Shown here: positions 1-9,599 of the stretch, piece by piece | How positions within the stretch are numbered: position 1 is the stretch's first letter | Layout of the letters: each line of letters starts with the position of its first letter | Source: Apodemus sylvaticus | Taxonomy: Eukaryota; Chordata; Mammalia; Rodentia; Muridae | Assembly (NCBI RefSeq): GCF_947179515.1 | Contig: NC_067477.1 | Location: 76,168,644-76,232,643, forward strand | DNA: 64,000 bases | Reading direction: 5' to 3' | Notes under the pieces: generated by a model | Database searches by the model: none | The model's input: only the letters and a program-made list of their open reading frames with translations | What the model was told of the DNA's origin: nothing | Program-made: the position numbers and the translations under genes

Positions 1-590
1 AGACAATAGAAGCTTTGAAAGAAAAATGGATCCATCTTACGTACAGTCACCAAACCCAGATGCTATTCTAGATAGTGGGAAGTGCTTGCTGACAGGAGAC
101 AGATAAGGCTGACTCCTGAGAGGCTCTGCCAGAGCCTGAAAAATACAGAGATGGATGCTCACAGCCAACCATTGGACTGAGTGAGGAGGAGGAGGGAGTC
201 CCTGATGAAAGAGATGGAGAAGGGACTGAAGGAGCTGAGGGGGTTTCAGCCCCATGGTGTGAGAAACAGTATCAACAGGCCAGAACCCCCCTGAGCTCCC
301 AGGGAATGGACCACAAACCACAGTACACAAGGAGGGGACCATGGAACTGGCAGCATAAGTGGCAGAGGACAGCTTTGTTGGACATTAGTGGGAAGAGCAG
401 CCCTTGGACCTGAGGGAGTTTAATGTCCCAGTGTAAGGAAATGCCAGGGTGGGAAGATGGGAGTGGGTGGGTGGTGGAGCATCCTCATAGAGGCAGAGGT
501 AGGGAGGAAGGGGTAGGAAGTTAGAGGGGAGACCTGGAAAGGGGAAAAGATTTGAAATGTAAATAAAGAAAATATGCAATAAAACGGGAG
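1..590 (+). mobile_element. L1 3' UTR fragment (murine, rat-like type)
   Basis: This is the 3' untranslated end of a plus-strand LINE-1, entering from the left edge. It carries the landmarks of murine L1 tails: a gatccatc...acagtcaccaaaccc block, the ctcctgagaggctctgccagagcc block, a purine-rich stretch around 430-545, and the terminal tttgaaatgtaaataaagaaaatat followed by an A-rich end near 575-600. The ORFs are outside the window. It lies directly before the ORF1-containing L1 remnant that starts near 595, so it is a separate, upstream element in the same orientation. Divergence from other tails here suggests an old copy. Confidence 0.85.
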
Positions 591-599
591 AAAGAAAAG

Positions 600-1495
600 A
601 AATATAAGAAAATACAATCAAACAAGAAGAGGCATTTAAAGAGAAAACAAATGAATCCCTTAAAGAAATATAGGAAAATACAATAAAACTGTTAAAGAGA
701 ATAAATAAAACTGTTCAGGATATGAAAATGTAATGGAAACAGTAGAGAAAACATGAAGTGAGGGAATCTTAGAGATGGAAAACCTAGGGAAAAGTCAAGA
801 ACAACAGATCCAAGCATCACAGAAGAGAGAATCTCAGGCATAGAAAATACAATAGAAGAAACTGATGTATAAGTCAACGAAAATGTTAAATCTAAATAAA
901 TCCTGACAAAACACCCAGGATATCTGGGATACTATAAAAAAAGACCTAACATTAAAAATAATGGGATTAGAAGGTGAAGAGTCCCAGCTCTAAGGCACAG
1001 AAAGTATTTTCAACAAAATCAGAGGAGAAAGCTTTCCCAACCAAAAGAACAAAATTTGTATAAACATAAAAAAAAGATGATGGAACACAAATTAGACTGA
1101 ACCAGAAAAGAAAATCCTTCTGTCACATAATAATCAAAACACAAAATCCACAAAACAAAGAAAGGTTGCAAGGAAAAAAGGGCCAGGTAACATACCAGAT
1201 AGGCCTATAAGAAGTATACCTGATTTCTCAACAGAGATTCTAAAAGCTAGAAGAGTCAGGACAGAAATATTGCAACCTCTAAAAGACACATGTGCCAATC
1301 TAGGCTTCTGTAACCCAGAAAAACTCTCAATCACCATAGATGGAGAAAACAAGATATTTCAAAACAAATCCAAATGTACACAATATCTACCAACAAGTAC
1401 ATCCCTGCAGAAAATGCTAGAGGGAAAACTCCAACCCAAGGAGGAAAGGAGGATATTAACTACTTCCAAAAGAAGTAAGGAAAAAATTTAATCCC
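600..1495 (+). pseudogene. L1 ORF1 remnant (old element)
   Basis: Degenerate L1 ORF1, the RNA-binding coiled-coil chaperone of the L1 ribonucleoprotein. The left part has the repetitive Lys/Glu-rich coiled-coil coding text (aaagagaaaacaaatgaatccc...). The right part has recognisable RNA-recognition and C-terminal segments: the region equivalent to 'NLRIIG' near 945-975, and a readable stretch at 1270-1490 with LSITIDGENK. There are numerous stops and frameshifts. The N terminus is missing because the element is 5'-truncated. This copy is much more diverged than ORF1 of the younger L1 at 2157-8719. Confidence 0.75.
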
Positions 1496-1517
1496 ATAGC
1501 AGAAGTAAAAAGATAGT

Positions 1518-1559
1518 ACACACACACACACACACACACAGAGAGAGAGAGACACACAC
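1518..1559. repeat. (CA)n(GA)n microsatellite
   Basis: About 11 CA units followed by about 5 GA units and a short CA run. It sits in the ORF1-ORF2 intergenic position of the old L1, where the other copies have a short A-rich segment, so it is probably an expansion that arose after insertion. Confidence 0.95.
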
Positions 1560-2156
1560 TAACACCATCAACAGAAAAATAGCAGGAAGTAACAATCACT
1601 GGTTATTGAAATTTTTCAATATTAGTAGACTCGTTTCTCCTGTAAAAAAAAGTCGTAGGCTAACAGAATAGATGTGAAAACAGGATCCATTCTTTCTGCA
1701 ACATTTAAGAAATACTCCTCAGCAATAAAGATTGGCATTGTCTCAGAGTAAAGTGCTAGAAAAAAGTTTTCCAAGCAAACAGACCAAAGAAGCAAGTTGA
1801 AGCAGTCATTCTAGTAGCTAATAAAATAGACAACCAAAGTTAATCAAAAGAGATAGGGAAGAATATTTTATATTCAACCAAGGAAAAATATACCAGATGA
1901 TATGTCAATTCTGAACCTAATGCCTCAAATACAGGGCACCCACATACATAAAAGAAACATTGCTAATGCTTAAATAGTACATCAAACCTTAAACATCAAT
2001 AGGGGGAGACTTCAACATCCCATTCTTACAAACTGACAGGTCATCTAGACAAAAACTAAACATAAAAATAATGAAACTAACCAACATTATGAATAAAATT
2101 GACCTAACAGATATCTATAGAATATTTCACTCAAAGACAAAAGAATATACCTTCTT
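1560..2156 (+). pseudogene. L1 ORF2 endonuclease remnant, 5' part (old element)
   Basis: Start of the ORF2 of the old L1. The text 'agcaggaagtaacaatcact' near 1582 matches the ORF2 start region of the other L1s. The stretch 1960-2156 corresponds to the endonuclease segment containing the 'GDFN' and 'DLTDIYR' motifs of intact copies. Frameshifts and stops are frequent. The reading is interrupted at 2156 by the antisense L1 and resumes at 8720 with 'SFTNIDHI'-like text, so the insertion falls inside the endonuclease domain. Confidence 0.75.
2142..2156. repeat. Target-site duplication, left copy (L1 2157-8719)
   Basis: The 15 bases AGAATATACCTTCTT occur here and again at 8720-8734, exactly bordering the full-length antisense L1. 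The L1 poly(T) (poly(A) on its own strand) begins directly after this copy, as expected for target-primed reverse transcription. Confidence 0.95.
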
Positions 2157-2402
2157 TTTTTTTATTCGATATAATTTATTTACATTTCAAATGATTTCCC
2201 CTTTTCTAGCCCCCCACTCCCCGAAAGTCCCTTAAGTCCCCTTCTCTTTCCCTGTCCTCCCACCAACCACTTCCCACTTCCCCGTTCTGGTTTTGCCGAA
2301 TACTGTTTCACTGAGTCTTTCCAGAACCAGGGGCCACTCCTCCTTTCTTCTTGTATCTCATTTGATGTGTGGATTATGATTTGGGTATTCCAGTTTTCTA
2401 GG
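2157..2402 (-). other. L1 3' UTR with G-rich tract and poly(A) signal
   Basis: The 3' UTR of the full-length L1. Read on the minus strand it has a G-rich polypurine block (plus-strand C runs at about 2210-2285) with several runs of three or more G, a potential G-quadruplex. The tail follows: AAATGTAAATAAATTATATC, then AATAAA and a short poly(A) ending at 2157. The same tail type ends the L1s at 9600-11048, 14119-14980 and 63121-63955, which assigns all four to one young subfamily. Confidence 0.85.
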
Positions 2403-5400
2403 TTAATAACCACTTATTAGTGAGTGCATACCATGATTCACTTTTTGAGTCTGGGTTACCTCATTTAGTATGATGTTCTCCAGCTCCATCCATTTGCCTA
2501 AGATTTCATGAATTCATTGTTTCTAATGGCTGAATAGTACTCCATTGTGTAGATATACCACATTTTTTGTATCCACTCTTCTGTTGAGGGATACCTGGGT
2601 TCTTTCCAGCATCTGGCAAGTATAAATAGGGCTGCTATGAACATAGTAGAGCATGTAACCTTATTACATGGTGGGGAATCCTCTGGGTATACGCCCAGGA
2701 GTGGTATAGCAGCATCTTCTGGAAGTGAGGTGCCCAGTTTTCTGAGGAACTGCCAGACTGATTTCCAGAGTGGTTGTACCAATTTGCAGCCCCACCAGCA
2801 GTGGAGGAGTGTTCCTCTTTCTCCACACCCTCTCCAACACCTGCTGTCTCCTGAATTTTTAATCTTAGCCATTCTGACTGGTGTAAGATGAAATCTCAGG
2901 GTTGTTTTGATTTGCATTTCCCTAATGACTAATGAAGTTGAGCATTTTTTAAGATGCTTCTCCGCCATCCGAAGTTCTTCAGGTGTGAATTCTTTGTTTA
3001 ACTCTGTACCCCATTTTTTAATAGGGTTGTTCGGTTTTCGGGAGTCTAACTTCTTGAATTCTTTATATATATTGGATATTAGCCCTCTATCTGATGTAGG
3101 ATTGGTGAAGATCTTTTCCCAATTTGTTGGTTGCCGATTTGTCCTCTTGATGGTGTCCTTTGCCTTACAGAAACTTTGTAATTTTATGAGGTCCCATTTG
3201 TCAATTCTTGCTCTTAGAGCATACGCTATTGGTATTCTGTTCAGAAACTTTCTCCCTGTACCGATGTCCTCAAGGGTCTTCCCCAGTTGCTTTTCTATTA
3301 GCTTCAGAGTGTCTGGCTTTATGTGGAGGTCCTTGATCCATTTGGATTTGAGCTTAGTACAAAAAGACAAGGATGGATCAATTCGCATTCTTCTGCATGC
3401 TGCCCTCCAGTTGAACCAGCACCATTTGTTGAAAAGGCTATCTTTTTTCCATTGGATGTTTTCAGCCTCTTTGTCGAGGATCAAGTGGCCATAGGTGTGT
3501 GGGTTCATTTCTGGATCTTCAGTCCTGTTCCATTGATCCTCCTGCCTGTCACTGTACCAATACCATGCAGTTTTTAACACTATTGCTCTGTAGTATTGCT
3601 CGAGGTCAGGGATACTGATTCCCCCAGATTTTCGTTTGTTGCTGAGAATAGTTTTAGCTATCCTGGGTTTTTTGTTGTTCCAGATGAATTTGATAATTGC
3701 TCTTTCTAACTCTGTGAAGAATTGAGTTGGGATTTTGATGGGTATTGCATTGAATCTGTATATTGCTTTTGGCAAAATGGCCATTTTAACTATATTGATT
3801 CTACCGATCCATGAGCATGGGAGGTTTTCCCATTTTTTGAGGTCTTCTTCCATTTCCTTCTTCAGAGTCTTGAAGTTCTTGTCATACAGATCTTTCACAT
3901 GTTTGGTAAGAGTCACCCCAAGATACTTTATACTGTTTGTGGCTATTGTGAAGGGGGTCATTTCCCTAATTTCTTTCTCAGCCTGCTTATCCTTTGAGTA
4001 TAGGAAGGCCACTGATTTGCTTGAGTTGATTTTATAACCTGCCACTTTGCTGAAGTTGTTTATCAGCTGTAGGAGCTCTCTAGTGGAGTTTTTTGGGTCA
4101 CTTAGGTAGACTATCATGTCGTCTGCAAATAATGAAAGTTTGACTTCTTCCTTTCCAATTTGTATCCCTTTGACCTCCTTATGTTGTCGAATTGCCCGAG
4201 CTAGTACCTCAAGTACAATATTGAAAAGATAAGGAGAAAGGGGGCAGCCTTGTCTGGTCCCTGATTTCAGTGGGATTGCTTCAAGTTTCTCTCCATTTAG
4301 TTTGATGCTGGCTACCGGTTTGCTGTATATTGCTTTTACTATGTTTAGGTATGGGCCTTGAATTCCTGTTCTCTCCAAGACTTTAAGCATGAAAGGATGC
4401 TGAATTTTGTCAAATGCTTTTTCAGCATCCAATGAAATGACCCTGTGGTTTTGTTCTTTGAGTTTGTTTATGTAGTGGATTGCATTGATCGATTTCCGTA
4501 TATTGAACCAACCCTGCATTCCCGGGATAAAGCCTACTTGATCATGGTGGATGATCGTTTTGATGTGTTCTTGGATTCGGTTGGCAAGAATTTTATTGAG
4601 TATTTTTGCATCGATGTTCATAAGGGAAATTGGTCTGAAGTTCTCTTTCTTTGTTGGATCTTTGTGTGGCTTTGGTATCAGCATAATTGTGGCTTCGTAG
4701 AAGGAATTGGGTAGTGTTCCTTCTGTTTCTATTTTGTGGAACACTTTGAAGAGTATTGGTGTTAACTCTTCTTTGAAGGTCTGATAGAATTCTGCACTGA
4801 AACCATCTGGTCCTGTGCTTTTTTTGGTTGGAAGACTTTCTATGACTCCTTCTATTTCTTTAGACATTATGGGACTGTTTAGATGGTCTAGTTGGTCCTG
4901 ATTTAATTTTGGTATTTGGTATCTGTCAAAGAAATTGTCCATTTCCTCCAGATTCTCCAGTTGTGTTGAGTACAGTCTCTTGTAGTAGGATCTGATGATT
5001 TTTTGGATTTCCTCAGTTTCCGTTGTTATATCTCCCTTTTCATTTCTAAGTTTGTTAATTTGGATACTTTCTCTGTGCCCTTTGGTCAGTCTGGCTAAGG
5101 GTTTATTTATCTTGTTGATTTTCTCAAAGTACCAGCTCCTGGTTTTGTTGATTTTTTGTATGGTTCTCTTTGTTTCTACTTGATTGATTTCAGCCCTGAG
5201 TTTGATGATTTCCTGCCTTCTACTCCTCCTGGGTGAAATAGCTTATTTTTGTTCCAGGGCTTTCAGGTGTGTCATTAAGCTGGTAATGTATGCTCTCTCC
5301 ATTTTCTTTTTGGAGGCACTCAGGGCTATGAGTTTTCCTCTTAGCACTGCTTTCATTGTGTCCCATAGATTTGGGTATGTTGTGTTTTCATTTTCATTGT

Positions 5401-6226
5401 GTTCTAAAAAGTCTTTAATTTCTTTCTTTATTTCTTCCTTGACCAAGGTATCATTGAGTAGAATATTGTTCAGTTTCCACGTGTATGTGGGTTTTCTGTT
5501 GTTTTTGTTGCTATTGAAGATCACTTTTACTCCATAGTGATCTGATAGGAGGCATGGGATTAGTTCGATCTTCTTATATTTGTTGAGGTCTGCCTTGTGT
5601 CCAATTATATGGTCGATTTTGGAGAAGGTACCATGAGGTGCTGAGAAAAAGGTATATTCTTTTGCTTTAGGGTGAAATGTTCTATAAATATCAGTCAAAT
5701 CCAATTGATCCAAAGCTTCAATTAGTTTTACTGTGTCCCTGTTTAGTTTCTGTTTTCCCGATCGGTCCATTGAGGAAAGTGGAGTGTTGAAGTCCCCCAC
5801 AATTATTGTGTTAGGTGCAATGTGTGCTTTGAGCTTTACTAAGGTTTCTTTTATGAATGAGGGTGCCCTTGCATTTGGCGCATAGATGTTCAGAATTTGA
5901 AGTTCTTCTTGGTGGATTTTTCCTTTGACCAGCAAGAAATGTCCTTCTGTGTCTCTTTTGATGACTTTAGGTTGAGAGTCAATTTTATCTGATATTAGAA
6001 TGGCTACTCTTGCTCGTTTCCTGTGACCATTGGCTTGTAAGATTGTCTTCCAGTCTTTTACTCTGAGGTAGTTTTTATCTTTGACACTGAGGTGTGTCTC
6101 CTGTATACAGCAAATTGTAGGGTCCTGTTGCCTTATCCAGTCTGTTAGTCTATGCCTTTTTATTGGGGAATTGAGACCATTGATGTTAAGAGATATTAGG
6201 GAATATTGATTATTACTTCCTGTCAT
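2403..6226 (-). pseudogene. L1 ORF2 (endonuclease/reverse transcriptase), broken
   Basis: ORF2 of the full-length L1, about 1274 codons before damage. The endonuclease (residues 1-240) keeps its active-site landmarks: N14 in LNINGLN, E43 in IQETH, Y115 in NIYAPN, D145/N147 in GDFN and SDH at 228-230. Reverse transcriptase follows, with LDAEKAFD near residue 600, the SGTRQGCPLSP motif near 656, and the catalytic FADD near 700-703. A Cys-rich C-terminal motif C-x3-C-x7-H-x4-C starts near residue 1130. Codon 328 (5243-5245) is TAA where related copies have a Glu codon; the frame is otherwise open from 6226 to 2498. A 1-base deletion near 2505 (plus strand 'taagatttc' against 'taagaatttc' at 63472) replaces the last ~33 residues with a stop. 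Confidence 0.93.
5243..5245 (-). other. Nonsense codon splitting ORF2
   Basis: TAA in the ORF2 frame. The sister copy at 14660 reads a sense codon (GAA-type) here. The 100 codons between this stop and the next methionine at 4942 are open and in the same frame, so a single substitution, not a frameshift, separates the endonuclease part from the reverse transcriptase part. Confidence 0.9.
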
Positions 6227-6287
6227 TTTTGATGTTCTTTTTATATTTGAGTGGTTATCTTCTTTTGGGTTTGATGAAGGAAGGTAA

Positions 6288-7511
6288 CTATCTTGCTTTT
6301 TCCAGTGTGTAGTTTCCCTCCTTGTATTAGAGTTTTCCTCCTATTATTCTTTGCAGAGCTGGGTTTGTGGAAAGATATTGTGTGAATTTGGTTTTGTCAT
6401 GGAATATCTTGGTTTCTCCATCTATGGTGAATGAGAGTTTTGCTGGGTATAGTAGTCTTGGCTGACATTTGTGTTCTCATAGAGTCTGCATGAGATCTGC
6501 CCAGGATCTTCTAGCTTTCATGGTCTCTGGTGAGAAGTCTGGTGTGATTCTGATAGGTCTTCCTTTATATGTTACTTGGCCTTTCTCTCTTACTGCCTTT
6601 AATATTCTTTCTTTGTTTAGAGCATTTGGGGTTTTGATTGTTATGTGACGGGAGGTATTTCTGCTCAGGTCCAGTCTGTTTGGAGTTCTGTAGGCTTCTT
6701 GTATATTCATAGGCATCTCTCTCTTTAAGTTAGGAAAGTTTTCTTCCATAATTTTGTTGAAGATATTTGCTGGCCCATTCTGTTGCAAATCTTCACTCTC
6801 ATCTATACCTATAATCCTTAGGTTTGGTCTTCTCATTGTCTCCTGGATTTCCTGGATGTTCTGGGATACAAGCTTTTTGCATTTTGCATTTTCTTTGACA
6901 GTTGAGTCAATGGTTTCTATAGTATCTTCGGCATCTGAGATTCTTTCTTCCATCTCTTGTATTCTGTTGTTTATATTTGCATCTATGGCCCCTGATTTCT
7001 TCTCAAGGTTTTCTATCTCCAAAGTTGTCTCCCTTTGTGATTTCTTAGTTGTTTCTACTTCTGTTTTTAGGTCCAGGATGGTTTTGCTCATTTCCATCAT
7101 TTGTTTGTCTGTGTTTTCCTGTAATTCTTTAAGAGATTTTTGTGTTTCCTCTTTCATGACTTCTGCCTGTTGACTCAAGTTCTCCTGCATTTCTTTAAGT
7201 TTTTTTTGCCTTTCTTCTTTATTGGCTTCTATCTCTTGGGCCTTATTCTCCTGCATTTCTTTAAGTGTTTTTTGTGTTTCCATTATACGGGTTTCTAGCT
7301 TATTCATGTTTCTCTGCATTTCTTTAAGAGATTCATTCATGTCCTTTTTGTGTTCTTCTAGCAGCATCATGAACAGTGATTTTAAATCCAAATCTTGTTT
7401 CTCTGGTGTGTTGGCATAACCAGGACTTGCTGATGTTGGAGAGTTTGGTTCAGATGCTGCCATATTGCCTAGATTTCTGTTAGTAGTGTTCCTGCGTTTG
7501 CCCTTTGCCAT
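6288..7511 (-). pseudogene. L1 ORF1 (RNA-binding protein), two premature stops
   Basis: ORF1 of the full-length L1. It starts with MAKGKRRNTTNRN at 7511, has a 344-residue open part, and ends at an in-frame TGA (6477-6479) where other copies carry an Arg codon (AGA). A second in-frame stop, TAA at 6327-6329, replaces a Gln codon. The original TAG is at 6288-6290, so the ancestral protein was about 407 residues. Layout: basic N terminus, coiled coil about residues 50-170 with four ~22-residue repeats, RNA-recognition-type domain starting near NLRIIGID (230), and a C-terminal domain (RPIRITPDFSPETMKARRSW, about 318-337). The stop removes ~63 residues of the C-terminal domain. ORF1 protein trimers coat L1 RNA and act as a nucleic-acid chaperone in the cytoplasm; without the end of the C-terminal domain this copy should not function. 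Confidence 0.93.
7080..7343 (-). repeat. 66-bp tandem repeats encoding the ORF1 coiled coil
   Basis: Residues 57-144 of ORF1 fall into four units of 22 residues, each with a core like (Q/E)(K/S)xLKE(M/L)QEN: SLKEMQRN, KTLKEMQEN, KKLKEMQEN, KSLKELQEN. 22 residues equals two hendecads (3-4-4 spacing), which keeps a coiled coil in register. Length variation by repeats of this kind is known for rodent L1 ORF1. Confidence 0.85.
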
Positions 7512-8133
7512 CTTGTTCTCTGGAGCTAATTGGTCTTGTCTCCGGCTGGTGTTTCAGCCTCCTGAGAGGCTCTAGGGCTATTTCTGCAACACTGGAGGGC
7601 AGGGTTTTCCCTTTTGCAGATTGCTGATGTGCTTTCCTCCTCTTGGGTGCCCTTGCAGCCCTAGTGTTCTTTGCCCCAGATTGTGTCTGTGAGCCAGAAC
7701 GTGCCCGTTTGCTCCTTCAGGGAGCGCTGAGGCTGTATGCTGTAGGGACCTTTTCTGTGTGCTAATCTCTCTGCTGGGCAGCAGAACTCCCAACCGGGTT
7801 GGTGCACACAAGGCTAGCCTAGCTGCTCAGGCCCTGAGTCTAGGCAAAAGCCTGGCAGGCTAATGTCTGAGCAAAGTTCCCCTCAGCTGTGAGTGTTAAT
7901 TGGGTCTGTCAGGTGGCTAGGATGGTGGCATGGGCGCGCTCCCTGAGAGTGCTGGGAGAGTCTGCTGGGCTAACAACCTCCTGGCCGGGTTAGCACACAG
8001 ATGGCCCACCGAGCAGCCCAGGGCCTGGGGGCAGTCCAGGGCCTGACCGTCTGAGACCCCTGCTATGTCCGCCTCGGGCTATGCCTGTTAGCTGGTTTGG
8101 TTTTGTCTGCTAGTCTCTCTGGCTTCCCGTAGG

Positions 8134-8145
8134 CAAAATGGCGGC
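8134..8145 (+). promoter_or_regulatory. YY1-like site in L1 monomer
   Basis: CAAAATGGCGGC matches the YY1 consensus core (AANATGGCG). It is placed near the end of the monomer that starts at 7978. Confidence 0.6.
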
Positions 8146-8318
8146 GGAGTGCGCAAACAAGCTCCTGGCTGGGTCGGCACACAGATGGCCCACCGAGCAG
8201 CCCAGGACCTGGGGGCGGTCCAGGGCCTGACCGTCTGAGACCCCTGCTATGTCTGCCTCGAGCTATGCCTGTTAGCCGGTTTGGTTTTGCCTGCTAGGTC
8301 TCTCTGGCTTCCCTTAGG

Positions 8319-8330
8319 CAAAATGGCGGT
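8319..8330 (+). promoter_or_regulatory. YY1-like site in L1 monomer
   Basis: CAAAATGGCGGT occupies the equivalent position in the neighbouring monomer that starts at 8162. Conservation between monomers supports it as a monomer-borne element. Confidence 0.55.
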
Positions 8331-8719
8331 GGTGCGCGCGCTGGCCCGGGGTAAAAAAACCTCCTGGCCGGGTTTGCACCCCGGTGGCCCCCCGATCAGC
8401 CCAGGGCCTGGGTGCAGGCCAACGCCCGTCGGGCTTAGACCCCTGTGATGTTGGTCTCGGGTTATATTTGCGTACCTCAGTCTGATTTCTCTGGCGACCG
8501 AGAACCAATATGGAGGCCTCGTAACTGACTGGCGGGAGGCAGAGTTCTGATGTGGCTTCTGTGTGGTGAAAGGCGCCGTAAATCCTCCTCTGCTCGCAGC
8601 CTGGCTGGCCAGCGATGGCCAGTAGTCGTGGGCGCAGGGTCTGCCTGGACCCTGTCCGCTTGGTTCTACTACTGATGGCCCTTCCTCTGGACCAGCCGCT
8701 GCTGCTGCTGCTGCCGCCC

Positions 8720-8734
8720 AGAATATACCTTCTT
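8720..8734. repeat. Target-site duplication, right copy (L1 2157-8719)
   Basis: AGAATATACCTTCTT, identical to 2142-2156. The old L1 text resumes directly here. Confidence 0.95.
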
Positions 8735-9457
8735 ATCATGAGTCCTTCACCAATATTGACCATATAGTCTGTCACAAAGGAAGCCGCAAAGATACAATTA
8801 AGTTGAAATACAGCCTTGTAGTTTATCAGACCACCAAGGATTAAAGCTATACTTCAACAAAAACAGAAACACAAAAACATCTATACACTAATGATATCTA
8901 ACCGACATTCTACTCAATGAACTCTGTGCCAATGAAGGAATAAAGAAATTAAAGCCTGAGATTCCACCTCACACCAATCAGAATGGGTAAGGTCAAAAAC
9001 TCAGATGACAGCAGATACTGTCAAGGATGTAGAAAAAGAGGAACACTCCTCCATTGCTGGTGGTATTGTAAGTTTGTACAACCCCTCTAGAAATCAGTGT
9101 GGTAGTTCCATAAAAAATTGGACACAGTACTACCTAAGGACCCAGGTATACCACTCCTGGGCATATACCTAAAAGATGCTCCAACATAAAACAAGGACAC
9201 ATTCTCCACTATATTCATAGCCGCCTTATTTATAATATCCAGAAGCTGGAAATAACTCAGATATCCTTCAATAGAGAAATGTATACAGAAAATATGGTAC
9301 ATTTTCACAATGGAGTACTACTCAGCTATTAAAAACAATGAATTCATGAAATTCTTAGGCAAATAGATGGAACTAGACAATATCATCCTGAGTGAGTTAA
9401 CCCAATCACAAAAGAACACATATGGTATGAACTCACTGATAAGTGGATATTAGCCCA
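8735..9457 (+). pseudogene. L1 ORF2 remnant, resumed (old element)
   Basis: Continuation of the old L1's ORF2 after the nested insertion. 8735-8945 is the end of the endonuclease domain. A deletion then joins it at about 8945-8960 to the C-terminal part (gattccacctcacaccaatcagaatgg), which carries the Cys-rich region and the ORF2 end (acaatggagtactactcagctatt, then tggatatta near 9450). The reading frames are broken. About 2-2.5 kb, including the reverse transcriptase catalytic core, is missing. Confidence 0.8.
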
Positions 9458-9599
9458 AAAGCTTGGGATACCCAAGATACAATTCACATATCAAATGAAG
9501 CTCAAGAGGAAGGAAGACCAAAGTGTGGATCCTTTGTTCCTTCTTAGAAGGGAGAACAAAACACTCATGTGAACAAATCAGATAGAAAGTGTGGAACAG
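9458..9599 (+). other. 3' UTR of the old L1, first part
   Basis: Rat-like L1 3' UTR text (cccaaaagcttgggatacccaagatacaattcaca...), cut at 9599 by the second nested L1 and continued at 11065. Confidence 0.8.
9584..9599. repeat. Target-site duplication, left copy (L1 9600-11048)
   Basis: AGAAAGTGTGGAACAG, repeated exactly at 11049-11064. Confidence 0.93.

Larger units (their letters stand above)
2157..8719 (-). mobile_element. L1: Full-length young L1 retrotransposon (inactivated)
   Basis: A complete LINE-1 of about 6.56 kb on the minus strand. In its own 5'-3' order it has a monomeric 5' UTR promoter (8719-7512), ORF1 (7511-6288), a short spacer, ORF2 (6226-2403) and a G-rich 3' UTR (2402-2157) with an AATAAA-like signal and poly(A). 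A perfect 15-bp target-site duplication flanks it. It encodes the RNA-binding ORF1 protein and the endonuclease/reverse transcriptase ORF2 protein that copy L1 RNA into chromosomal DNA. This copy is dead: two nonsense codons in ORF1, one in ORF2 and a 1-base deletion near the end of ORF2. Relatively few lesions for 6.5 kb and an intact duplication indicate an insertion younger than its host L1. Confidence 0.95.
7512..8719 (-). promoter_or_regulatory. L1 5' UTR with tandem promoter monomers
   Basis: About 1.2 kb upstream of ORF1, C+G- and CpG-rich, unlike the rest of the window. Four related monomers begin at about 7787 (diverged), 7978, 8162 and 8361 (plus-strand coordinates); spacing between the last three is 184 and 199 bp. 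Each starts with a variant of ctcctggccgggtt followed by cacacagatggcccaccg. Two monomers carry CAAAATGGCGG(C/T), a good match to the YY1 core AANATGGCG, at 8134-8145 and 8319-8330. The extreme 5' end (8696-8719) is a CTG-type triplet run. Tandem ~200-bp monomers acting as RNA polymerase II promoters are the established arrangement of murine L1s. Confidence 0.88.

Noticed and set aside
2907..3494. 195-codon plus-strand ORF
   Set aside because: Antisense shadow of L1 ORF2 on the minus strand; composition reflects the complementary strand, and the same shadow recurs over other L1 copies.
6754..7173. 139-codon plus-strand ORF
   Set aside because: Antisense of L1 ORF1.
7578..7811. 77-codon minus-strand ORF just upstream of ORF1
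   Set aside because: Within the L1 5' UTR next to the first monomer; no recognised domain and no supporting sister copy in this window.
8314..8775. 153-codon minus-strand ORF over the L1 5' end
   Set aside because: Lies in the CpG-rich L1 5' UTR and crosses the insertion junction at 8719/8720; a by-product of C+G-rich sequence. An ORF0-like role was considered, but the position and orientation do not match known primate ORF0.
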